A stretch of DNA of 5,040 nucleotides from Caulobacteraceae bacterium. GTDB taxonomy: Bacteria > Pseudomonadota > Alphaproteobacteria > Caulobacterales > Caulobacteraceae. The notes beneath the pieces were generated by a model. That model did no database searches. It saw only the letters and a program-made list of their open reading frames with translations, and was not told the DNA's origin. Of the stretch, positions 1 through 5,040 are shown piece after piece. Where the stretch lies: positions 17,497-22,536 of the forward strand of contig PLFA01000084.1 of the NCBI GenBank assembly GCA_003136615.1, given 5' to 3'. The position numbers were made by a program, and so were the translations under genes. Positions within the stretch are counted from its first letter, which is position 1. Every line of letters begins with the position of its first letter.

Positions 1-749
1 TCGCAGAGGCCCGTGGCCTCGGCCTCGGGGATGACGGTCCACACCGACGATGATTTGGCCCGCACCTCACAGCCGTAGCCGCCGCACAGGCCGCACTGGG
101 CGCAGGGCGGGCGACCCTTATAAAGCACCGAATTGATCGCCATCGGCGAGGGGAAGGGATGCAAGCCGAGCTTGCGTCCGCCGCGCTCGAACAGGACGCC
201 GGACGACTTCACCGGCAGCGGCGGCATCGGATAGGGCTTGCTGCGCCACGGATCGAAAGGGCTCGCGCCGGCCAGACCCGAGACGCCCACTTCCCACTCC
301 ACCTTGGTGTAATAGGGTTCCAGTTCGGCATAGGTGATGGGCCAGTCCACCAGGCTCGCCCCCGCGATGGGCCCCAGCCGGCTGCCCTCGATGAAGTCGA
401 TCTCGTGCAGACGCCAGAAGTTGGCGTTGAAATGCGCGCTGCTGCCCCCAACGATACGCGCATAGGTCAGCGGGTTTCTCCCCGTGGCGCGTTCGGCCTT
501 CTTGTCTGGGGTACTCCGGAACGACTGCGGATTGGTGGCCGGGTTGTTGGTGATCCCGGAGAGGTAGCTGTACTTCAACTCGTCGTGCTCGAAATCGCTG
601 GGCGCCATGCGCGGGCCCTGCTCCATGACGACGACGCTGTGTCCGGCGCGGGAGAGTTCCCGCGCCATGATGCCGCCGGACGCGCCGGAGCCGACGATGA
701 CGAAATCGATCGCCTCGCTTGGCAAGTATGTCTTGCGGTCCATGTCCAT
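1..749 (-). CDS. GMC-family FAD-dependent oxidoreductase, catalytic subunit (C-terminus off the left edge)
   Basis: Likely the flavoprotein subunit of a membrane-bound sugar, sugar-acid or alcohol dehydrogenase that passes electrons to the respiratory chain. The first 249 codons are present, with no stop before the edge; family members are usually about 500-580 residues. Residues 15-45 form the FAD-binding Rossmann start: GxGxxG at G20/G22/G25, with acidic E43 closing the fold. Residues 101-114 are the GMC signature (GGSSAHFNANFWRL), followed by the family-typical DWPITYAELEPYY at 135-147. At 216-227 lies a cysteine cluster, C-x2-C-x2-C-x4-C, of the type linked to an Fe-S cluster in three-subunit FAD dehydrogenases and glucoside 3-dehydrogenases. 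The ATG at 749 is chosen because GGGAG (762-758) lies 8 bases upstream; the Met two codons later is worse placed. There is no signal peptide, which fits co-export with the Tat-bearing subunit encoded just upstream. The catalytic His/Asn and the substrate are outside view, so the substrate cannot be named. Confidence 0.93.
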   Translation of the reverse strand, partial: MDMDRKTYLPSEAIDFVIVGSGASGGIMARELSRAGHSVVVMEQGPRMAPSDFEHDELKYSYLSGITNNPATNPQSFRSTPDKKAERATGRNPLTYARIVGGSSAHFNANFWRLHEIDFIEGSRLGPIAGASLVDWPITYAELEPYYTKVEWEVGVSGLAGASPFDPWRSKPYPMPPLPVKSSGVLFERGGRKLGLHPFPSPMAINSVLYKGRPPCAQCGLCGGYGCEVRAKSSSVWTVIPEAEATGLC

Positions 750-762
750 CGGTCCGGCTCCC

Positions 763-1392
763 TCAGGCGGTGTGGGGCTGCGTGCCGGGATAGGGCGTAA
801 AGCCCGCATAATCCTGGTCGTAATAGCCAAAGGGCGGCGACCAGACATGGTGATTGACCACCCCGATCAGCTTTGAGCCCAGGCCGTCGTGGTTGCCGCC
901 ATACTTGGGCAAGGCGATGAGGCCGAGCACGGTGAGGCGCCGCACCGCCATGAAGAAGGGCGTCGTGTCCACTTCGTGCAGCCAGGCGATCTGCTGCGCC
1001 TCGGCCGCCGCGGAGAAGGGCGCCCCGGCGCCATAGCGCGCGGCATAGGCCTTATCGAACGCGGCCAGACCCTCCCGGAAGGACGGCGCCTGAGCCGCGA
1101 AAAAACCGCCCAGCGCATTGTCGATGAACTGGACGGCGCCGGCCTCCCGAGCCCCCGGGGTGTCGCCGCCAGGCACGATCAGGTTGGCGATGGCGTCGAC
1201 CTCGGCCGCTTCGGCGGCGCTCAGCGTGGCGAGGGTGGCGGGGGTCGTGGGGGCCACCATCATCATCATGTCGTGGCCCATGGGCTCGGCGGCCGCGGCG
1301 ATCTGCGGCCAGTTCATGGCGATCCAGCTCGCGCTGCCCAGGGCGCTAATGGCCGCCAGAAATTGGCGGCGCGAAGATTCGGGCTGTTCCAT
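763..1392 (-). CDS. Gluconate 2-dehydrogenase subunit 3 family protein, Tat-exported
   Basis: Small subunit of the dehydrogenase, probably a chaperone and export partner for the flavoprotein. It has 209 residues from the chosen ATG. The N-terminus carries a twin-arginine signal, S7-R8-R9-Q-F-L, then a hydrophobic stretch and an Ala-rich cleavage region around A32-A35. The mature part has the family pattern LSAAEAAEVDAIANLIVPGG (58-76) followed by an acidic/Gly turn and GAVQFIDNAL (85-94). The C-terminus is aromatic (WSPPFGYYDQDYAG, 184-197). The ATG at 1392 is preferred: GGAG lies 6 bases upstream and it puts the RR motif near residue 8. An in-frame GTG at 1440 and an ATG at 1419 lack a good ribosome site. 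The stop overlaps the ribosome site of the downstream flavoprotein gene, and the gap is 13 bases, so the two are almost certainly co-transcribed. Odd feature: a His/Met patch (GHDMMMM, 39-45) just after the signal. Confidence 0.9.
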   Translation of the reverse strand: MEQPESSRRQFLAAISALGSASWIAMNWPQIAAAAEPMGHDMMMMVAPTTPATLATLSAAEAAEVDAIANLIVPGGDTPGAREAGAVQFIDNALGGFFAAQAPSFREGLAAFDKAYAARYGAGAPFSAAAEAQQIAWLHEVDTTPFFMAVRRLTVLGLIALPKYGGNHDGLGSKLIGVVNHHVWSPPFGYYDQDYAGFTPYPGTQPHTA

Positions 1393-1454
1393 GGGGCGCT
1401 CCGGATAGGGCTGGAACATCGCCGGTCCCAGCTTTGGCACCGTACACGCCAGCT

Positions 1455-1489
1455 ATTGAGGCGCCACAAGATGCGCCTCTCCCCTCAAT
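1455..1489. repeat. Nested inverted repeat, possible leader hairpin
   Basis: GAGGCGC (1458-1464) and GCGCCTC (1473-1479) are perfectly complementary around an 8-base loop. An outer pair, ATTGAG (1455-1460) and CTCAAT (1484-1489), shares three bases of the left arm. The two pairings are therefore partly alternative, or form one stem with a bulge. It lies 63 bases or more upstream of the subunit 3 start. No T-run follows on either strand, so a classic intrinsic terminator is unlikely. It could be an mRNA leader structure, an operator, or a T-less terminator of the beta-barrel gene. The pairing is directly visible; the role is inferred. Confidence 0.5.
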
Positions 1490-1533
1490 GGCCGCGCACA
1501 TTTGGTGAACAGTTGGTCAATCTTCGACGCCGA

Positions 1534-1544
1534 CTGACGGTCAG
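1534..1544. promoter_or_regulatory. Short perfect palindrome CTGACGGTCAG
   Basis: Two 5-base arms, CTGAC and GTCAG, flank a single central G. It lies 23 bases beyond the stop of the beta-barrel gene and about 140 bases upstream of the dehydrogenase operon start. The loop is too short to form an RNA hairpin, so a protein binding site is the only likely role. Palindromes this short occur by chance, so confidence is low. Confidence 0.2.
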
Positions 1545-1566
1545 CAGGGCGCCTTCCCGAACCGTC

Positions 1567-2328
1567 TCAATAATCCGCCTTCAGCGACAAATAGACCACC
1601 TCGCCATGGCTCCCACCCTGTTCCCATGCCGGGCCGGCCGAGGTGAGCAGGGACCAGTGCTTTGTAAGCCGATAGGTCGCGCCTAAGTTCAGCGCGGTGT
1701 AGCCGCCGCCCAACTGTGTGTTGGCGGTCTGTCCAAACACCTCGCCGCCCAGCGAAAGCCGAGGGCCAAAACTTCGGGTTAGGGCGAGGCCGCCTTGCCA
1801 GAAGTCCCTCTGATCCAGGCCGGGATTGATCTGATAGCCGCCGCCGCCGAACAGCGACCAGGGGCCGAAATCCTTCTCCGCCCAGAGGGGCAGGAAGAGA
1901 TTGACCCGGCTGATGCCAAACCGGTCGACGACCGGGATGAAGATGCGGGGAAAGAGGCTCACCGCGGGAAGCCAGCTTCCGTCTGACTGGTGGAGGAACT
2001 TATACTTCACCGCCAGTTCGATATTTCCTGGGCCCCCGCGCAGCCCCTCACCCAGATCGTCGCTCCCATTCTCAAAGCCGAAGGGGATCACGGCGGTCAG
2101 CTGCAGGTCCTTCGCCCCGCCATAGTTGAGGTCCAGGCCCGTCTCGCCCTGCAGTCCGCCCGCGCCGCCCTGGGCCGTGGCGAAGTTATAGATTTCCCAG
2201 TGGCCGGTATCCGTCGGCTCCGGATCGTCGCTGAGATAGGGCGGCCCCGCCAGGGCTGGCGCCGCGTTGAGCATAAGGCTGGCGGCAGCGAAAATCCCGA
2301 TTTGGCGGCTTGCGAAACCTCGCGTCAT
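1567..2328 (-). CDS. Outer-membrane beta-barrel protein, MetA-phenol-degradation/transporter-like family
   Basis: Predicted outer-membrane beta-barrel of 253 residues. A Sec signal peptide spans 1-27, with a hydrophobic core at about 11-24 and probable cleavage after A25-L-A27. The mature N-terminus, GPPYLSDDPEPTDTGHWEIY (28-47), is characteristic of a group of proteobacterial barrel proteins usually labelled hypothetical or 'transporter' (Phenol_MetA_deg-like, PF13557). The rest is alternating-pattern beta strands with Gly/aromatic turns, for example LQLTAVIPFGF (75-85), AVKYKFL (106-112), LSLGGEVFG (191-199) and LNLGATYRL (213-221). The chain ends in Y253, as expected of a C-terminal strand recognised by the BAM machinery. 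The substrate is unknown. The ATG at 2328 gives the complete signal peptide; its ribosome site is weak, with AAGG 16 bases away. The gene diverges from the DUF347/amidohydrolase operon. Family membership is recognised by pattern only. Confidence 0.82.
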   Translation of the reverse strand: MTRGFASRQIGIFAAASLMLNAAPALAGPPYLSDDPEPTDTGHWEIYNFATAQGGAGGLQGETGLDLNYGGAKDLQLTAVIPFGFENGSDDLGEGLRGGPGNIELAVKYKFLHQSDGSWLPAVSLFPRIFIPVVDRFGISRVNLFLPLWAEKDFGPWSLFGGGGYQINPGLDQRDFWQGGLALTRSFGPRLSLGGEVFGQTANTQLGGGYTALNLGATYRLTKHWSLLTSAGPAWEQGGSHGEVVYLSLKADY

Positions 2329-2369
2329 GGTTGAGGTGTCGCCACCTTCGCGAAGAGAGGCAAGGGGTT
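2329..2369. promoter_or_regulatory. 41-base divergent intergenic region with two abutting palindromes
   Basis: Separates the start of the minus-strand barrel gene from the start of the plus-strand membrane-protein gene. It holds AGGTG-N4-CACCT (2334-2347) and a perfect 10-base palindrome CTTCGCGAAG (2346-2355), which share two bases. GAGAGG (2355-2360) is the probable ribosome site of the plus-strand gene, 9 bases before its ATG. The gap is too short for two complete sigma-70 promoters, so at least one promoter must reach into a neighbouring coding region, or one transcript must have a very short leader. I infer a possible shared operator; no known regulator consensus is recognised. Confidence 0.45.
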
Positions 2370-3155
2370 ATGGGCGGCCATTCTGCGAGCGGCGTCGCGG
2401 GCGAGGCCCCCAGTAAGGCGCCTCCGGCCATCGCCATGTTCTGGCTGGTGAAAATCCTCGCCACCACGGCGGGGGAGACAGGCGGCGACTCGGTCTCCAT
2501 GTCGCTGAAGCTTGGCTACGTGGCGGCCACCCTGATCTTCCTGGGGTTCTTCCTTGTGACCCTCGTCGGGCAGATCGCCGCCCGCCGCTACTACCCCTGG
2601 ACCTACTGGTTGCTGGTTGTGGCCACGACCCTTGTGGGCACGACGACCTCAGACATGATCGATCGGACCTTCCATCTCGGCTATGTGAAGTCTTCGGCCA
2701 TGCTCTTGGCTTTGGTCGTGCTCGTGCTGATCGCCTGGCGCCTCACGACCGGCCGGATCGAATCCGACAATATCGCGAGCCGCCGCGATGAGATCTTCTA
2801 TTGGCTGACCATCCTGGTCTCCAACACCCTCGGCACGGCGCTCGGCGATTTCACCGCCGATGATACGGGCCTGAATCTGGGCTTCGAATGGGGCGCGGCC
2901 CTGTTCCTCGGCCTCATCGCCCTCGTGGCGGTCATCCATTTTCTGAAATGGGCGCCCCAGGCCGTGCTTTTCTGGGCCGCCTATGTGCTCACGCGGCCTC
3001 TGGGCGCCACGCTTGGCGACACCCTCACCAAGCCCCACGCGGAAGGCGGCTTCGATTTCGGGCGCATCCTGGCGACGGCGGTGATTGGTGTGGCTATGGT
3101 GGCGCTTGTGGCTCTTACGCCCAAGCTGCGGCGGCCAACGACAGTGGATTCATAA
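2370..3155 (+). CDS. Inner-membrane protein with four DUF347-type repeats (COG4705-like)
   Basis: Integral membrane protein of unknown function, 261 residues. It reads as four tandem repeats, each of about two hydrophobic segments: about 23-70, 78-123, 143-192 and 200-250. Each repeat keeps W-x9-G-x4-D at exactly the same spacing: W25/G35/D40, W80/G90/D95, W145/G155/D160 and W202/G212/D217. An LGY/LGF-like turn follows the Asp in repeats 1-3. This fits DUF347 (PF03988), described as four tandem repeats with two membrane segments and a conserved Trp each. Eight membrane passes are expected. The ATG at 2370 is chosen because GAGAGG lies 9 bases upstream; an earlier in-frame ATG (2310) would overlap the divergent gene, and a later one (2436) lacks a ribosome site. 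The 12-base gap to the amidohydrolase gene indicates an operon. Transport of a small solute or ion is a guess from the architecture. The N-terminal ~20 residues are polar and not repeat-like. Confidence 0.87.
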   Translation: MGGHSASGVAGEAPSKAPPAIAMFWLVKILATTAGETGGDSVSMSLKLGYVAATLIFLGFFLVTLVGQIAARRYYPWTYWLLVVATTLVGTTTSDMIDRTFHLGYVKSSAMLLALVVLVLIAWRLTTGRIESDNIASRRDEIFYWLTILVSNTLGTALGDFTADDTGLNLGFEWGAALFLGLIALVAVIHFLKWAPQAVLFWAAYVLTRPLGATLGDTLTKPHAEGGFDFGRILATAVIGVAMVALVALTPKLRRPTTVDS

Positions 3156-3161
3156 AGGAAG
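3155..3161 (+). promoter_or_regulatory. Ribosome binding site of the amidohydrolase gene
   Basis: AAGGAAG starts on the last base of the upstream stop codon and lies 6 bases before the ATG at 3168. It fixes the amidohydrolase start and supports translation from a shared message with the membrane-protein gene. Confidence 0.75.
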
Positions 3162-3167
3162 CCTGAC

Positions 3168-4487
3168 ATGACAACTCACCGGCTTGCCCCGCTCGCCGCG
3201 GCCCTCGCCCTCTCCTTTAGCGCCGGCTCCGCCCTGGCCCTGGATCCTCCGGCCATCAAGGCGGCGGTGGATGAGGCTTTCGTCGCCGATTACCCGCACC
3301 TCAAGGCCCTCTATGAGGACATCCACAGCAACCCCGAACTGGCCATGCAGGAGGACCGCACGGCCGCCAAGCTGGCCGCTGAAATGCGCGCCCTCGGCTT
3401 CACGGTGACCGAGCATGTGGGCAAAACCGGGATCGTCGCGATCTACCACAATGGCCCGGGCCCCATGGTCCTGGTGCGCACCGAACTCGACGCCCTCCCG
3501 ATGGAGGAGAAGACCGGCCTTGCCTATGCCAGCACCGCGAAGCAGATCTGGAATGGCAAGGAGACTTTCGTCGACCATAGCTGTGGCCACGATATCCACA
3601 TGACCGCCTGGGTGGAGGCGGCCAAGGACCTTATCGCCCTGAAGGACAAATGGCACGGAACCCTGATGTTCATCGGCCAGCCGGCGGAGGAGGCCGTGGG
3701 CGGCGCCAAGGCCATGCTGGCCGACGGTCTCTTCCAGCGCTTTGGCAAGCCCGATTACGGTTTCGCCCAGCATGTCAGCAACGCGCCCTATGGAACCATC
3801 TCCTATAAGGCGGGTGTCATTTCCTCCAATTCCGACTCGCTCGATATCCATTTCATCGGCCGGGGGGGGCATGGCTCCATGCCCAGCGCGACCATCGATC
3901 CGATCCTCATGGCCTCCCGCTTCGTGGTGGATGTGCAGAGCGTGATCAGCCGGGAGAAAGACGCCGCGGCCTTCGGCGTCATCACCATTGGCGCTATTCA
4001 GGGCGGAAGCGCGGGCAATATCATCCCCAGCGACGTGATCCTGCGCGGCACGATCCGCAGCTATAGCGATGAGGTGCGTCAGAAACTCTGGGACGGCATC
4101 CAGCGCACCGCCAAGGCCGAGGCCCTGATGGCGGGCGCGCCAGCGCCGGAGGTGATGATCGCCCGGGGAGGTGAGGCGGTGATCAATGACGACGCCCTGG
4201 CGGCCAGGACCGGCGCGGTCTTCAAGGCGGCCTTTGGCGACAATGTTTCGGTGGACACCGCCCCAGGGGCGGCGAGCGAGGACTATTCCGAGTTCATCAT
4301 GGCCGGCGTGCCCTCCCTCTATTTCGGCCTGGGCGGCTATGACCCGGCTAAGATCGCCCAGGCCAAGGCGGGCGGCCCGCCCCTGCCGGTGAACCACTCG
4401 CCGTTCTTCGCCCCGACGCCGGAGCCATCGATCAGGACCGGGGCGGAGGCTATGACCTTGGCGGTGATGAGCGTTCTGGGGAGCTGA
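3168..4487 (+). CDS. Secreted M20D-family metallo-amidohydrolase
   Basis: Metal-dependent amidohydrolase/carboxypeptidase of the hippurate hydrolase/N-acyl-amino-acid hydrolase type, splitting an amide bond in an N-acyl amino acid or similar compound. It has 439 residues. A Sec signal peptide spans 1-24 (core APLAAALALSFSA, cleavage after A22-L-A24), so it should act in the periplasm. Family motifs occur in order: IHSNPEL (52-58), RTELDALP (104-111), CGHDIH (139-144), QPAEEAVGGAKAML (171-184), GRGGHGSMP (231-239) in the dimerisation domain, a GAIQGGSAGNIIP segment (275-287), AASEDYSEF (368-376) and NHSPFFAP (409-416). By family analogy the two-metal ligands are C139, H141, E175, H202 and H410, with E174 as general base; all are present, so the enzyme looks active. 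Compared with cytoplasmic members it has extra residues before the CGHD motif (about 121-134). It is second in an operon with the DUF347-repeat gene. The exact substrate is not predictable. Confidence 0.95.
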   Translation: MTTHRLAPLAAALALSFSAGSALALDPPAIKAAVDEAFVADYPHLKALYEDIHSNPELAMQEDRTAAKLAAEMRALGFTVTEHVGKTGIVAIYHNGPGPMVLVRTELDALPMEEKTGLAYASTAKQIWNGKETFVDHSCGHDIHMTAWVEAAKDLIALKDKWHGTLMFIGQPAEEAVGGAKAMLADGLFQRFGKPDYGFAQHVSNAPYGTISYKAGVISSNSDSLDIHFIGRGGHGSMPSATIDPILMASRFVVDVQSVISREKDAAAFGVITIGAIQGGSAGNIIPSDVILRGTIRSYSDEVRQKLWDGIQRTAKAEALMAGAPAPEVMIARGGEAVINDDALAARTGAVFKAAFGDNVSVDTAPGAASEDYSEFIMAGVPSLYFGLGGYDPAKIAQAKAGGPPLPVNHSPFFAPTPEPSIRTGAEAMTLAVMSVLGS

Positions 4488-5040
4488 GGGCGCTCAGGGC
4501 CTCTGCGACGCTGGGAAAAATATGATCGGCGCCGATCAGATCGGTGAGCCCGAGGCGGGCGAAGGCCTCCTCGGCGGCCACTGACTCCAGGCGGGCCACG
4601 GCGATGTCGACCCCGGCGGCCCGGCACGTCTTCACCACGCCCGCCAGTGCGCGCGCGGCGGTGAAATCGATCATCACCACGCCGGCGGCCTCCAAGACCG
4701 CGAGTTTCACCGCGCTTGCGCCTGGCTTCACCCCGGCCAAGAATTCTCTGGCGAACCCGTCGGCATTGAGGAAGGTGAGGGGAGCGGGGAAGGAGAGGAC
4801 GGCGACGCCCGGCAGGCTCTCCCCGGTCGTGCGCGCCCACCAGACCGACGAACCGGGGATGCGGCTCATGGGTTGGACCTTGATCCGGGCGCCGGACCAG
4901 ACGCCGTGCAGGATCGAGAGGGCGACGCCGAGCGCGACGCCCCACGCGATGGGCAGGACAATAAGGCCCGCCGTGGTGGCCGCCGTCAGGCCAAGCTCGG
5001 CGGGGCTGCGGCGAAAGATCATCGCCATGTCCTTCAGGCG
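4450..5040 (-). CDS. SulP-family anion transporter, C-terminal part with STAS domain (start off the right edge)
   Basis: Last 196 residues of a probable SulP (SLC26-like) inner-membrane anion transporter. The frame is open to the edge and the visible N-terminus is mid-protein: a cytoplasmic-looking basic stretch (RLKDMAMIFRRSPAEL) leads into a final membrane segment (about 18-46, ending GVALGVALSILHG). A linker ending in MSRIPGSSVWW (58-68) follows, as in SulP proteins between membrane and STAS domains. Residues about 77-186 are the STAS domain, with beta/alpha alternation and LAVLEAAGVVMIDFTAARAL (113-132) at the conserved loop; the usual 'DS' of that loop reads D-F-T here. Full SulP proteins are about 500-600 residues, so some 60-65% lies outside. 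An internal ATG at 5028 is not a credible start. The transported anion (sulfate, bicarbonate or other) cannot be told from this part. The gene converges on the amidohydrolase gene and overlaps its 3' end by 38 bases. Confidence 0.9.
   Translation of the reverse strand, partial: RLKDMAMIFRRSPAELGLTAATTAGLIVLPIAWGVALGVALSILHGVWSGARIKVQPMSRIPGSSVWWARTTGESLPGVAVLSFPAPLTFLNADGFAREFLAGVKPGASAVKLAVLEAAGVVMIDFTAARALAGVVKTCRAAGVDIAVARLESVAAEEAFARLGLTDLIGADHIFPSVAEALSALSSPERSSPPRS

Larger units (their letters stand above)
1393..1566 (-). other. 174-base intergenic region, leader of the dehydrogenase operon
   Basis: No gene is supported here. Reading the minus strand, it follows the stop of the beta-barrel gene and precedes the subunit 3 gene, so it should hold the barrel gene's terminator and the dehydrogenase promoter. 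I see an inverted repeat at 1455-1489 and a short palindrome at 1534-1544 (separate entries). A TTGACC hexamer at 1520-1515 on the minus strand resembles a -35 box, but no TATAAT-like box stands 16-18 bases after it, so no promoter is called. No T-tract terminator is visible. Confidence 0.6.

Noticed and set aside
159..800. Plus-strand open frame of 213 codons
   Set aside because: Antisense to the GMC flavoprotein, whose FAD and GMC motifs fix the real strand. No recognisable domain.
1393..1440. Upstream GTG (1440) or ATG (1419) start for the subunit 3 gene
   Set aside because: Neither has a convincing ribosome site, and both would push the twin-arginine motif 9-16 residues further from the N-terminus. 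The ATG at 1392 has GGAG 6 bases upstream.
1497..1520. Possible sigma-70 promoter on the minus strand starting with TTGACC
   Set aside because: Bases 16-18 downstream of the hexamer are GC-rich, with no resemblance to TATAAT.
1536..1566. GACGGT (1536-1541) and ACCGTC (1561-1566) as a terminator stem for the beta-barrel gene
   Set aside because: Only 6 base pairs with a 19-base loop and no T-tract; expected by chance in DNA of this composition.
889..1686. Plus-strand open frame of 265 codons across the subunit 3 gene
   Set aside because: Antisense to a well-supported gene. Its translation is Arg/Gly/His-rich, and its poly-His stretch is merely the complement of the Met run.
2649..3038. Minus-strand open frame of 129 codons
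   Set aside because: Antisense to the DUF347-repeat gene; charged low-complexity translation with no domain.
3150..4397. Long open frame of 415 codons on the minus strand
   Set aside because: Lies entirely antisense to the amidohydrolase gene, which has all its catalytic motifs. The translation is low-complexity, rich in Gly, His, Arg and Ala, with no recognisable domain; it is a shadow of GC-rich codon use.
4337..4945. Minus-strand open frame of 202 codons overlapping the SulP gene
   Set aside because: Out of frame with the STAS-encoding sequence and very Arg-rich, typical of a shifted frame in GC-rich DNA.
4450..5028. SulP fragment as a complete stand-alone STAS protein starting at ATG 5028
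   Set aside because: The frame stays open to the window edge, and the visible N-terminus is a transporter's last membrane segment and linker, so the true start lies beyond the window.

Overview
The window is GC-rich, gene-dense DNA. Codons end mostly in G or C, the proteins are rich in Ala and Gly, and long shadow frames are open on both strands. The gene families and base composition suggest an alphaproteobacterium, perhaps of the Caulobacterales (Caulobacter/Phenylobacterium type). This is inference from style and gene content; no rRNA or other marker gene is present. No tRNA, rRNA, CRISPR array, transposase or integrase gene is visible.

Left part (1-1392, minus strand): two genes of a membrane-bound, FAD-dependent sugar/alcohol dehydrogenase. 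A Tat-exported gluconate 2-dehydrogenase subunit 3-like protein (763-1392) comes first, followed 13 bases later by the GMC-family catalytic flavoprotein (749 to the left edge, C-terminus missing). The flavoprotein carries a Cys-rich motif typical of Fe-S-containing members. The small subunit probably carries its folded partner to the periplasm through the Tat system. The 174-base gap 1393-1566 holds the leader of this operon and a clear inverted repeat.

Centre (1567-4487): an outer-membrane beta-barrel gene (1567-2328, minus) lies back to back, across only 41 bases, with a two-gene plus-strand operon. That operon encodes an inner-membrane protein made of four DUF347-type repeats (2370-3155) and a secreted M20D metallo-amidohydrolase (3168-4487). 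The 41-base gap contains two abutting palindromes and may be a shared control site. Together the three genes would supply an outer-membrane protein, a periplasmic hydrolase and an inner-membrane protein of unknown function. A joint role is only a hypothesis.

Right edge (4450-5040, minus): the C-terminal part of a SulP-family anion transporter, with the last membrane segment and the STAS domain. Its 3' end overlaps the amidohydrolase gene tail to tail by 38 bases. The least explained element is the four-fold repeat membrane protein, in which every repeat keeps the same Trp, Gly and Asp at identical spacing.
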